The position numbers and the translations under genes are program-made. A stretch of DNA of 64,000 nucleotides from Enterobacteriaceae bacterium (lineage in GTDB: Bacteria > Pseudomonadota > Gammaproteobacteria > Enterobacterales > Enterobacteriaceae): NCBI GenBank assembly GCA_902363335.1, contig CABIZV010000003.1, forward strand, positions 283,475-347,474. The letters are read 5' to 3'. Shown here piece after piece: positions 1 to 8,183 of this stretch; the stretch's first letter is position 1; each line of letters opens with the position of its first letter. The notes below the pieces were generated by a model that searched no databases, was not told the DNA's origin, and saw nothing but the letters and a program-made list of their open reading frames with translations.

Positions 1-462
1 ATGCCGCTGGACGCCAATAAAACGATGAGCTTGGGCTGGAATTTTCCACTCTCCGACCACCTCACTACGGGGCCGGTTGCACAATGGCATTATGATGGTT
101 CGCCGGGGTTTATGTGGAATGAGTTTGGTGATGTTGCGTCGACCGCATCTCTAACCGACCCTTTGTGGCACGCCAGCGTCAGCACGCTGGGCTGGCGCGT
201 GGATTCACACGCCTGGCTGGGCATTCGCCCGTGGGCGCAGGTGAGCTACAACCAGCAGTTTGGTGAAAACCAATGGAAGGCGCAGTCCGGGCTTAATCGT
301 ATGCCCACGGCTTTACAGGACGGTAACTGGGTCGATGTCACGGTTGGCGCCGACATGTTGCTGAATTCACATCTTGCCGCTTATGCCGCGCTTTCGCAGG
401 CGGATAATATGACCGTTGGGGCGAACTATTTCTACACCATGGGCGTCAGCGCGCGCTTCTGA
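1..462 (+). CDS. yhjY: YhjY-like autotransporter beta-barrel protein, 3' part
   Basis: Last 153 residues of an outer-membrane beta-barrel (autotransporter translocator-like). Alternating polar/hydrophobic strands, many Trp and Tyr residues, and a C-terminal Phe preceded by Ala-Arg are typical of the BamA-recognised last strand. The ATG at base 1 is probably internal, because the reading frame is open to the window edge and no leader peptide is visible. The next gene downstream is yhjX, the order found in E. coli (yhjY-yhjX), which supports the name. The esterase/lipase passenger proposed for this family cannot be judged, since upstream sequence is missing. Confidence 0.72.
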   Translation: MPLDANKTMSLGWNFPLSDHLTTGPVAQWHYDGSPGFMWNEFGDVASTASLTDPLWHASVSTLGWRVDSHAWLGIRPWAQVSYNQQFGENQWKAQSGLNRMPTALQDGNWVDVTVGADMLLNSHLAAYAALSQADNMTVGANYFYTMGVSARF

Positions 463-510
463 AATCGTCAATTTATCTTATAGACATCAGCGGCAGGTCA
501 TTTTTTGCAA

Positions 511-562
511 TGTCGTTCATTCCGCCGCTGATGCATTTCATTCCGTCCTGAACGCACTTCAT
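511..562 (+). promoter_or_regulatory. YpdB (PyrR)-type direct-repeat operator of yhjX, three repeats
   Basis: Two 10-mers, TGCATTTCAT (532-541) and CGCACTTCAT (553-562), are separated by exactly 11 bp. This matches the reported YpdB target, GGCATTTCAT-N11-GGCATTTCAT, upstream of E. coli yhjX. A third, weaker copy, TGTCGTTCAT (511-520), also lies 11 bp upstream of the first. The array ends 72 bp before the yhjX ATG. The operator assignment rests on the known regulon; the third copy is observed here. Confidence 0.78.
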
Positions 563-634
563 GCCTTTTTAAACCCGCGAAAATGCTAACTTCGTTATCG
601 TTGGCAGCAGTTAATTTAAGAAGGCATCTTCATC

Positions 635-1837
635 ATGAACGCTGCAACTAAAAATCACACTCGCTGGCTGACATTATTCGGCACCATTATTACCCAATTC
701 GCTTTAGGTTCCGTTTACACCTGGAGCTTGTTCAACAGCGCGCTGTCTACCAAGCTGGATGCATCCGTAAGCCAGGTGGCGTTTTCTTTTGGTCTGCTAA
801 GTTTAGGCCTGGCTATCTCCTCATCAGTTGCCGGTAAACTGCAGGAGCGTTTCGGCGTGAAGCACGTCACTATGGCCTCTGGTGTTTTGCTGGGCTTAGG
901 CTTCTTCCTGACCGCACATGCGAACAGCTTGCCAATGCTGTGGCTGAGCGCTGGGGTGATTGTCGGCCTCGCGGATGGTGCAGGTTACCTGTTGACGCTT
1001 TCCAACTGCGTAAAATGGTTCCCGGAACGTAAAGGTCTGATTTCCGCCTTTGCTATCGGTTCTTACGGTTTAGGCAGCCTGGGGTTCAAATTTATCGATA
1101 GCCACCTGCTGGAAACCGTCGGTCTGGAAAAAACCTTCATGATCTGGGGCGCGATTGTACTGGTGATGATCGTCTTCGGTGCGATGCTGATGAAAGATGC
1201 ACCAAATCAGGCAGTAGCAAGCCACGACGGCGTGATGGAGAACGATTTCACGCTGGCTGAGTCAATGCGCAAACCACAGTACTGGATGCTGGCAGTGATG
1301 TTCCTGACGGCTTGTATGAGCGGTCTGTACGTTATCGGTGTGGCGAAAGATATTGCGCAGGGCATGGTACATCTGGATCTGGCGACAGCGGCTAACGCGG
1401 TGACGATTATCTCTATTGCCAACCTGAGCGGTCGCCTGGTACTGGGTATTTTGTCCGATAAGATTTCCCGCATTCGTGTTATCACCATCGGGCAAGTTAT
1501 TTCTCTGGTAGGGATGGCGGCACTGTTGTTCGCACCGCTCAATGAATACACTTTCTTTGCAGCCATTGCCTGCGTTGCCTTTAACTTTGGCGGCACGATT
1601 ACCGTATTCCCATCGCTGGTCAGTGAGTTCTTTGGTCTGAATAACCTGGCGAAAAACTACGGTGTGATTTACTTAGGTTTCGGGATTGGTAGCATCTGTG
1701 GTTCGCTGATTGCTTCCCTGTTCGGCGGCTTCTATGTGACCTTCTGCGTCATCTTCGCCTTGTTGATTATCTCCCTGGCGCTGTCGACCACTATCCGTCA
1801 GCCAAAAACAGAAATCCTGCATCAGGCGCACGCCTGA
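635..1837 (+). CDS. yhjX: MFS transporter YhjX, pyruvate-induced
   Basis: Inner-membrane major facilitator of the oxalate/formate antiporter-like subfamily, 400 residues (E. coli YhjX is about the same length). About twelve hydrophobic segments run the length of the protein, with a GKLQERFGVK loop after the second helix as the MFS motif-A equivalent. In E. coli expression is switched on by the YpdA/YpdB system in response to extracellular pyruvate, and the YpdB-type repeats upstream indicate the same control here. Transport of pyruvate or a related acid is inferred from that regulation. The start is the ATG preceded by AAGAAGG. Confidence 0.93.
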   Translation: MNAATKNHTRWLTLFGTIITQFALGSVYTWSLFNSALSTKLDASVSQVAFSFGLLSLGLAISSSVAGKLQERFGVKHVTMASGVLLGLGFFLTAHANSLPMLWLSAGVIVGLADGAGYLLTLSNCVKWFPERKGLISAFAIGSYGLGSLGFKFIDSHLLETVGLEKTFMIWGAIVLVMIVFGAMLMKDAPNQAVASHDGVMENDFTLAESMRKPQYWMLAVMFLTACMSGLYVIGVAKDIAQGMVHLDLATAANAVTIISIANLSGRLVLGILSDKISRIRVITIGQVISLVGMAALLFAPLNEYTFFAAIACVAFNFGGTITVFPSLVSEFFGLNNLAKNYGVIYLGFGIGSICGSLIASLFGGFYVTFCVIFALLIISLALSTTIRQPKTEILHQAHA

Positions 1838-1867
1838 AAATAATTACCTCACTTATTAAGTAGATTC

Positions 1868-1897
1868 TGGCCAGATATTTTTGTAAATATCTGGCCA
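1868..1897 (+). terminator. 3' hairpin after yhjX
   Basis: Perfect 13-bp stem: TGGCCAGATATTT (1868-1880) pairs with AAATATCTGGCCA (1885-1897) across a TTGT loop, 30 bp after the yhjX stop. There is no continuous T-run downstream, so it may be a processed 3' end or a weak terminator. Confidence 0.6.
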
Positions 1898-2050
1898 AAT
1901 CACATTTCTCCCAAATACTTTTCCCCTTTCTTGTTGTCTACTGACCGCGCTTGCAATAAAGGCTCTTATAGCCGACCGCAAATATTAACGAGTTTACTTA
2001 CTGTTATTGGTAACACGTTTTTGGTTCTCCCTTTTTCCAGGGTTTTTCGC

Positions 2051-3730
2051 ATGACATATATAAAAGCGATGTCCCAGCAGACGCTCAGTTTTCTGCTGGC
2101 TATCTACATCGGCTGGTTTATGAATTATTCCGTGTTTGTCCGTCGGTTTGAGGGCTACCTACAAGATTTTAGCGCCGAAAAAGGGATTTTTATCGCTATT
2201 GAGCTGGTGGGCACGTTGCTGGTGACGTTCTTCTTACTGCGTATGCTGTCGTTAGGTGGACGTACGCTGTGGAAGGTATTGGCAACGGTGGTGGTGTTGA
2301 TTTCTGCCGGCGCCAGCTACTACATGACCAATCTGAACGTGGTGATTGGCTATGGCATTATTGCCTCGGTAATGACCACGGATGTTGATCTGTCTAAAGA
2401 GGTCGTCGGCTGGCATTTCATCTCATGGCTGGTGCTGACCAGCATCGTACCGTTGGTTTTCATCTGGCTGAACGGCGCGCGCGATACGTTGCTCAATCAA
2501 CTTCGCACGCCGGGGCAGCGTGTCCGCAGTATCGCGGTAATTTTAGCGTGTGCTGCGTTAGTGTGGGGGCCGATTCGCCTGATGGAGGCCCATCTCAAGG
2601 AGAGCGAGCGTCTCTCGCAGGTTGATTTGCCAAGCTACGGCGGCGTGCTGGCAAACTCCTATCTGCCGACGAACTGGGTATCCGCGCTGAGCCTGTACGG
2701 CTGGACGCAGGTCGATGAGAGATTCGACACCAAAGAGTTTATCGACCCGACCAAAAAATTCACCTATGTCGCACCGGAAGGTCTCGATGATACCTATGTG
2801 GTGTTTATCATCGGTGAAACCACCCGCTGGGATCATATGGGGCTATTCGGCTACGAGCGTAATACCACGCCGGAGCTGGAAAAAGAGAAAAACCTGGTGG
2901 CGTTCCGTGGCTACTCCTGCGACACCGCCACCAAGCTGTCTCTGCGCTGCATGTTCGTGCGTCAAGGCGGTGCCAGCGATAACCCGCAGCGTACGCTCAA
3001 AGAGCAGAACGTGTTTGCGGTATTGCATCAGCTCGGTTTTACCGGCGACCTGCTGGCGATGCAAAGCGAGCTGTGGTTCTACAGCAACACTATGGCGAAT
3101 AATATTGCTTACCGTGAGCAGATTGGCGCCGAACCGCGTAACCGCGGCAAAAGCGTCGACGATATGCTGCTGGCCGATGAGATGAAAACCGTGCTGGCGC
3201 GCAGCGGTGTGGATGGTAAGCATCTGATTATCCTTCATACCAAAGGTTCACACTTTAACTATACGCAGCGCTATCCACGTAGTTTCGCGCAGTGGAAGCC
3301 GGAGTGCGTCAACGTGGACGATAAGTGCAGCAAGGCGGAATTGATCAATTCTTACGATAACTCAATCACCTATGTTGACCATTTCCTGGTGAATATCTTC
3401 GATCAGATGCGCGACAAGAAGGCGATTGTGTTCTTTGCCGCCGACCACGGTGAGTCTATCAACGAGCATGAGCGCCTGCACGGTACTCCGCGCAAGATGG
3501 CGCCGCCGGAGCAATTCCGCGTGCCGATGATGGTGTGGATGTCGGATAAATATCTGGAAAACCCTGACCACGCGAAGTCGTTCGCCTACCTGAAACAACA
3601 AGCCGCGATGAAACAGCCAAAACGTCACGTTGAGCTGTACGACACAATTATGGGTTGTCTGGGATATACCTCGCCGGATGGGGGTATCAACGAGCATAAC
3701 AACTGGTGCCACGTACCTGATAAGAAGTAG
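2051..3730 (+). CDS. eptB: Kdo2-lipid A phosphoethanolamine 7''-transferase EptB
   Basis: Inner-membrane enzyme that transfers phosphoethanolamine from phosphatidylethanolamine to the outer Kdo of lipopolysaccharide. The N-terminal third has about five membrane helices. The periplasmic sulfatase/alkaline phosphatase-like domain shows FIIGETTRWDH (nucleophile Thr region), the CDTATK loop, and AADHGESINEHERLHG metal ligands near the C-terminus. The frame is open from 1931, but homology begins at the ATG at 2051 (MTYIKAMSQQ...), giving 559 residues against about 563 in E. coli. In E. coli the sRNAs MgrR and ArcZ repress it; I did not locate pairing sites here. Confidence 0.93.
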   Translation: MTYIKAMSQQTLSFLLAIYIGWFMNYSVFVRRFEGYLQDFSAEKGIFIAIELVGTLLVTFFLLRMLSLGGRTLWKVLATVVVLISAGASYYMTNLNVVIGYGIIASVMTTDVDLSKEVVGWHFISWLVLTSIVPLVFIWLNGARDTLLNQLRTPGQRVRSIAVILACAALVWGPIRLMEAHLKESERLSQVDLPSYGGVLANSYLPTNWVSALSLYGWTQVDERFDTKEFIDPTKKFTYVAPEGLDDTYVVFIIGETTRWDHMGLFGYERNTTPELEKEKNLVAFRGYSCDTATKLSLRCMFVRQGGASDNPQRTLKEQNVFAVLHQLGFTGDLLAMQSELWFYSNTMANNIAYREQIGAEPRNRGKSVDDMLLADEMKTVLARSGVDGKHLIILHTKGSHFNYTQRYPRSFAQWKPECVNVDDKCSKAELINSYDNSITYVDHFLVNIFDQMRDKKAIVFFAADHGESINEHERLHGTPRKMAPPEQFRVPMMVWMSDKYLENPDHAKSFAYLKQQAAMKQPKRHVELYDTIMGCLGYTSPDGGINEHNNWCHVPDKK

Positions 3731-3743
3731 CGCTGGGTTTGAT

Positions 3744-3833
3744 TCGGCGCTGCCCCGGGGGCGGCGTAAACGCCTTGCCCGGGCTACCACTCGTGGTTGT
3801 AGGCCGGATAAGGCATCGCCGCCATCCGGCAAT
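3744..3833. repeat. BIME: paired REP sequences after eptB
   Basis: Two REP units: GCCCCGGGGGCGGCG...GCCCGGGCTAC, then a TAGGCCGGATAAGGC...GCCGCCATCCGGCA unit in the opposite arm arrangement. These are typical enterobacterial 3'-end palindromes. Confidence 0.85.
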
Positions 3834-4290
3834 GTAGTGACGATGCTTCAGACCTACCTGTTTACTTCAAATTGTAGCCCGGCCGAGCGAAGCGACGCCG
3901 GGAACATGCCCCTTTCCAGGACGACGATACCGTCCCAAATTCTTCCGCTACGCGTTAACAATTCTGTGACATATTCCATTGCTTTTTTTTATGCATAGAT
4001 GAATCTTTTTTCGTGCTACTTATGACTAAGCCCAGCATTTTCACCTGTGCGTTTTAACGTTCACCGCATTAATCGCTCAGATATTCATCATATCGAAAGA
4101 ATTTTTTCACCTGACGCTTAAATGTTAATCACTAAATGTTGCAAAGTATTAAGTGGATAACTCTGCCTTTAACGCCGTAGCATAAATTTCTCTGCTGAAA
4201 ATAGCCCTTGGGGGTTTTTTTAATCTTTGCCCATCTATTCTCACCTTCAATACAAATCCCGGCTAACTGTATTGACGTATTCACATTCTG

Positions 4291-4320
4291 TTGACAGATT
4301 GTAGGGCATGAGGGGCATTT
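4291..4320 (+). promoter_or_regulatory. Candidate dppA promoter
   Basis: A consensus -35 hexamer TTGACA lies at 4291-4296, with a poor -10 region about 17-18 bp downstream. That places transcription start roughly 150 nt before the dppA ATG, in line with the long dppA leader known from E. coli. The weak -10 keeps confidence low. Confidence 0.4.
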
Positions 4321-4442
4321 CATGGAGAATATGCGCTGCAACTCAGTTGTTCTAAGTGAAAGGAATTCCGCCTCTATTACGCATCGACCTGGCCGGGTAA
4401 AACACAAATAAAGGCCTGGCGGTGTAACCCATTGCAAAGGGT

Positions 4443-4473
4443 AAAACAACACATATCACTTTGGAGCACAATA
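4443..4473 (+). promoter_or_regulatory. dppA ribosome-binding region with C/A-rich GcvB-type target
   Basis: AAAACAACACATATCAC directly precedes the Shine-Dalgarno TTGGAG and ATG. The GcvB small RNA represses dppA in E. coli and Salmonella through a G/U-rich segment that pairs with such C/A-rich sequence. The C/A element is seen; the regulation is inferred from the conserved system. Confidence 0.5.
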
Positions 4474-6081
4474 ATGAGTATTTCCTTGAAGAAGTCAGGG
4501 ATGCTGAAGCTGGGTCTCAGCCTGGTCGCTATGACCGTTGCCGCCAGCGTACAGGCAAAAACCCTGGTTTACTGTTCAGAAGGCTCGCCGGAAGGCTTTA
4601 ACCCACAGCTCTTCACGTCTGGCACCACCTACGATGCCAGCTCAGTTCCTATCTATAACCGTCTGGTTGAATTCAAAACCGGTACCACGGAAGTCATCCC
4701 GGGTCTGGCGGAGAAATGGGACATCAGCGAAGACGGCAAAACCTACACCTTCCACCTGCGTCAGGGCGTGAAGTGGCAGGATAATAAAGATTTCAAACCG
4801 ACGCGTGACGTGAACGCCGACGATATCGTCTTCTCCTTCGATCGTCAGAAAAATGCCCAGAACCCGTATCACAAGGTTTCTGGCGGCAGCTATGAATACT
4901 TTGAAGGCATGGGCCTGCAAGACCTGATTAGCGAAGTGAAAAAAGTCGACGATAACACCGTTCAGTTCGTGCTGACTCGCCCGGAAGCACCATTCCTGGC
5001 AGACCTCGCGATGGACTTCGCTTCCATTTTGTCAAAAGAATATGCTGACAACATGCTGAAAGCCGGTACGCCGGAGAAGGTTGACCTGAACCCAATCGGG
5101 ACCGGTCCATTCCAGCTGCTGCAGTACCAGAAAGACTCCCGCATCCTGTACAAAGCGTTCCCGGGCTACTGGGGCACCAAGCCGCAGATCGACCGTCTGG
5201 TCTTCTCCATCACGCCTGACGCTTCCGTGCGTTATGCCAAGTTGCAGAAGAACGAATGCCAGGTGATGCCGTACCCGAACCCGGCTGATATCTCGCGCAT
5301 GAAGCAAGATAAGAGCATCAACCTGATGGAGCAGGCGGGCCTGAACGTGGGTTACCTGTCCTTCAACACCGAGAAAAAACCATTTGATGATGTCAAAGTT
5401 CGCCAGGCGCTGACCTACGCGGTCAACAAAGAGGCGATCATCAAAGCGGTTTATCAGGGCGCGGGCGTTGCCGCTAAGAACCTGATCCCACCAACCATGT
5501 GGGGCTATAACGACGACGTCAAAGACTACAGCTACGATCCAGAAAAAGCCAAAGCGTTGCTCAAAGAAGCAGGCCAGGACAAAGGCTTTACCGTCGAGCT
5601 GTGGGCGATGCCGGTACAGCGTCCGTACAACCCGAATGCTCGCCGCATGGCTGAGATGATTCAGGCTGACTGGGCGAAAATCGGCGTACAGGCCAAAATC
5701 GTGACCTACGAGTGGGGCGAGTACCTCAAGCGTGCGAAAGCGGGCGAACACCAGGCCGTGATGATGGGTTGGACCGGGGACAATGGGGATCCGGATAACT
5801 TCTTCGCCACCCTGTTCAGCTGCGCGGCGGCAAAAGATGGTTCCAACTACTCTCGCTGGTGCTACAAGCCGTTTGAAGATTTGATTCAACCGGCACGTGC
5901 GACCGACGACCACAACAAGCGTATTGAACTGTACAAACAGGCTCAGGTGGTGATGCACGATCAGGCTCCGGCGCTGATCATTGCTCACTCCACCGTTTAC
6001 GAGCCAGTGCGTAAAGAAGTCAAAGGCTACGTGGTTGATCCATTAGGTAAGCACCACTTCGACAACGTCTCTATCGAATAA
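4474..6081 (+). CDS. dppA: Periplasmic dipeptide-binding protein DppA
   Basis: Substrate-binding subunit of the dipeptide (and haem/5-aminolevulinate) ABC importer, acting in the periplasm. It has 535 residues, the E. coli length. A typical signal peptide ends at VQA|KTLVYC (about residue 28), and the mature part is an SBP_bac_5 domain that matches E. coli DppA nearly throughout (for example LNPIGTGPFQL and AVNKEAIIKAVYQGAG). The frame is open from 4432, but the ATG at 4474 has a good Shine-Dalgarno and begins the canonical MSISLKKSGM. First gene of dppABCDF. Confidence 0.97.
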   Translation: MSISLKKSGMLKLGLSLVAMTVAASVQAKTLVYCSEGSPEGFNPQLFTSGTTYDASSVPIYNRLVEFKTGTTEVIPGLAEKWDISEDGKTYTFHLRQGVKWQDNKDFKPTRDVNADDIVFSFDRQKNAQNPYHKVSGGSYEYFEGMGLQDLISEVKKVDDNTVQFVLTRPEAPFLADLAMDFASILSKEYADNMLKAGTPEKVDLNPIGTGPFQLLQYQKDSRILYKAFPGYWGTKPQIDRLVFSITPDASVRYAKLQKNECQVMPYPNPADISRMKQDKSINLMEQAGLNVGYLSFNTEKKPFDDVKVRQALTYAVNKEAIIKAVYQGAGVAAKNLIPPTMWGYNDDVKDYSYDPEKAKALLKEAGQDKGFTVELWAMPVQRPYNPNARRMAEMIQADWAKIGVQAKIVTYEWGEYLKRAKAGEHQAVMMGWTGDNGDPDNFFATLFSCAAAKDGSNYSRWCYKPFEDLIQPARATDDHNKRIELYKQAQVVMHDQAPALIIAHSTVYEPVRKEVKGYVVDPLGKHHFDNVSIE

Positions 6082-6112
6082 TAAAGATGATGCCTTAACC
6101 GGCAACGCGACG

Positions 6113-6138
6113 CTTCCTGCCCCCCTTGGGGTGGGAAG
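6113..6138 (+). other. dppA-dppB intercistronic stem-loop
   Basis: CTTCCTGCCCC (6113-6123) pairs over 11 positions (two G-U wobbles) with GGGGTGGGAAG (6128-6138) around a CCTT loop. No T-run follows, so it is unlikely to be a full terminator. Such structures after a binding-protein gene often stabilise its 3' end and keep it in excess over the permease genes; that role is inferred here. Confidence 0.65.
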
Positions 6139-6241
6139 CTGCGCCGTATCTGCGTCCCTCTCGTTTGAGCAAGACGGCAGATTTGTGAGCAATACAGACG
6201 TCCTGTGACCAGGCGGGCCGTCATTAGAGAGAATCAGGGTT

Positions 6242-7261
6242 ATGTTGCAGTTTATCCTCAAACGTTTGGGTCTGGTGATCCCGACGTTTATCGGTATCAC
6301 CCTTCTGACGTTTGCCTTTGTGCATATGATCCCCGGCGATCCGGTGATGATTATGGCGGGCGAGCGTGGTATTTCCCCTGAGCGCCACGCCCAGCTGCTG
6401 GCCGAGCTTGGCCTTGATAAGCCGATGTGGCAGCAGTATCTCCACTATATCTGGGGCGTACTGCACGGCGACTTGGGTATTTCATTAAAGAGCCGACTCC
6501 CGGTGTGGGACGAGTTCGTGCCGCGCTTTAAAGCGACGCTGGAACTCGGTATCTGCGCCATGATTTTTGCCGTCGCTGTGGGTATCCCGGTAGGTGTACT
6601 GGCGGCAGTTAAACGCGGTTCTATTTTCGACCACACCGCGGTGGGCCTGGCGCTGACTGGCTACTCCATGCCGATTTTCTGGTGGGGCATGATGCTTATC
6701 ATGCTGGTGTCGGTACATTGGAACCTGACGCCGGTTTCCGGGCGCGTGAGCGATATGGTGTTCCTTGACGATACCAACCCGCTAACTGGTTTTATGCTGA
6801 TTGATACCGCCATCTGGGGCGAAGAGGGCAACTTCATCGACGCGCTGGCGCATATGATTCTGCCTGCTATGGTGCTGGGTACGATTCCGCTGGCGGTGAT
6901 TGTGCGTATGACCCGTTCGTCGATGCTGGAAGTGCTGGGCGAGGACTATATCCGCACCGCCCGTGCTAAAGGCCTGACCCGGATGCGCGTGATTATTGTC
7001 CACGCCTTGCGCAATGCCATGCTGCCGGTGGTCACCGTTATCGGCCTGCAGGTCGGTACGCTGCTGGCTGGGGCCATTTTGACGGAAACCATCTTCTCCT
7101 GGCCGGGCCTGGGACGTTGGTTAATCGATGCCCTACAACGCCGCGACTATCCGGTGGTGCAGGGCGGGGTACTGCTGGTGGCGACGATGATTATCCTCGT
7201 CAACCTGCTGGTTGACCTGCTGTACGGCGTGGTTAACCCGCGCATCCGTCATAAGAAGTAA
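6242..7261 (+). CDS. dppB: Dipeptide ABC transporter permease DppB
   Basis: Inner-membrane permease, 339 residues, with six predicted helices and the oligopeptide-permease N-terminal segment (MLQFILKRLGLVIPTFIGIT). The EAA-loop contact for the ATPases is visible as EDYIRTARAKGLTRMRVI...ALRNAMLPV, near residues 238-262. It pairs with DppC to form the channel fed by DppA. An AGGG Shine-Dalgarno precedes the ATG, which follows a 160-bp gap after dppA containing the stem-loop. Confidence 0.96.
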   Translation: MLQFILKRLGLVIPTFIGITLLTFAFVHMIPGDPVMIMAGERGISPERHAQLLAELGLDKPMWQQYLHYIWGVLHGDLGISLKSRLPVWDEFVPRFKATLELGICAMIFAVAVGIPVGVLAAVKRGSIFDHTAVGLALTGYSMPIFWWGMMLIMLVSVHWNLTPVSGRVSDMVFLDDTNPLTGFMLIDTAIWGEEGNFIDALAHMILPAMVLGTIPLAVIVRMTRSSMLEVLGEDYIRTARAKGLTRMRVIIVHALRNAMLPVVTVIGLQVGTLLAGAILTETIFSWPGLGRWLIDALQRRDYPVVQGGVLLVATMIILVNLLVDLLYGVVNPRIRHKK

Positions 7262-7270
7262 GGGGCCGTC

Positions 7271-8173
7271 ATGACACAAGTTACTGAAACCAAAACGGTG
7301 TCCGCACCGGTGCCGATGACCCCGTTCCAGGAATTCTGGCATTACTTTAAGCGTAATAAAGGCGCGGTCGTTGGCCTGGTGTATGTGGTCATCGTGCTGT
7401 TTATTGCCATCTTTGCGAACTGGATTGCGCCGTATAACCCGGCGGACCAGTTCCGCGATACGTTGCTGGCTCCTCCTGCGTGGCAGGATGGCGGCACATG
7501 GGCGCATCTGTTTGGCACTGATGATGTGGGCCGTGATGTGTTATCGCGTCTGATGTACGGCGCGCGTTTATCGCTGCTGGTCGGCTGCCTGGTGGTTGTA
7601 CTGTCGCTGATTATGGGCGTGGTGCTGGGGCTGGTCGCCGGTTACTTCGGCGGTATTATTGATAACGTCATTATGCGTGTTGTCGATATTATGCTGGCGC
7701 TGCCAAGCCTGCTGCTGGCGTTGGTGCTGGTGGCTATCTTTGGCCCTTCCATCGGTAACGCCGCGCTGGCGCTGACTTTCGTGGCCCTGCCGCACTATGT
7801 CCGCTTAACGCGTGCCGCCGTGCTGGTGGAGGTGAATCGCGACTACGTGACCGCTTCCCGCGTGGCCGGCGCAGGCGCGCTGCGCCAGATGTTCGTCAAT
7901 ATTCTGCCGAACTGCCTTGCTCCGCTGATTGTTCAGGCGTCGCTCGGTTTCTCTAACGCCATTCTCGATATGGCTGCCCTTGGCTTCCTGGGGATGGGCG
8001 CTCAGCCGCCTACGCCGGAATGGGGCACCATGCTCTCTGACGTTTTGCAGTTTGCACAAAGTGCCTGGTGGGTCGTGACCTTCCCGGGGCTGGCTATTCT
8101 GCTGACGGTGCTGGCATTTAACCTGATGGGTGACGGTTTGCGTGATGCGCTCGATCCCAAACTGAAGCAGTAA
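7271..8173 (+). CDS. dppC: Dipeptide ABC transporter permease DppC
   Basis: Second inner-membrane permease, 300 residues as in E. coli. The cytoplasmic N-terminus (EFWHYFKRNKGAVVGL) is the OppC_N-type segment, followed by six helices. The EAA loop reads RDYVTASRVAGAGALRQM...LPNCLAPLIVQ. It begins 9 bp after the dppB stop, so the two are surely co-transcribed and probably translationally coupled. Confidence 0.96.
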   Translation: MTQVTETKTVSAPVPMTPFQEFWHYFKRNKGAVVGLVYVVIVLFIAIFANWIAPYNPADQFRDTLLAPPAWQDGGTWAHLFGTDDVGRDVLSRLMYGARLSLLVGCLVVVLSLIMGVVLGLVAGYFGGIIDNVIMRVVDIMLALPSLLLALVLVAIFGPSIGNAALALTFVALPHYVRLTRAAVLVEVNRDYVTASRVAGAGALRQMFVNILPNCLAPLIVQASLGFSNAILDMAALGFLGMGAQPPTPEWGTMLSDVLQFAQSAWWVVTFPGLAILLTVLAFNLMGDGLRDALDPKLKQ

Positions 8174-8183
8174 GAGGTTCGAG

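Larger units (their letters stand above)
3834..4473. other. eptB-dppA intergenic region; no tRNA-Pro gene
   Basis: It holds a partial REP (3874-3917, TAGCCCGGCCGAGCGAAGCG...), then AT-rich sequence, then the dppA promoter and leader. In E. coli and Salmonella the proK tRNA gene lies between eptB and dppA. I looked for its acceptor and anticodon-arm sequence and for a CCA end and found neither. No coding frame here looks genuine. Confidence 0.7.

Noticed and set aside
4314..4323. Exact YpdB half-site GGCATTTCAT near the dppA promoter
   Set aside because: No second repeat at 11-bp spacing on either side; a single 10-mer is likely chance.
5032..5988. 318-codon minus-strand frame opposite dppA
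   Set aside because: Runs antisense inside a strongly conserved gene; His/Arg-rich composition is typical of a shadow frame in GC-rich DNA.
6082..6241. Terminator between dppA and dppB
   Set aside because: The hairpin is strong but lacks a T-run, and dppBCDF has no other clear promoter, so read-through is expected.
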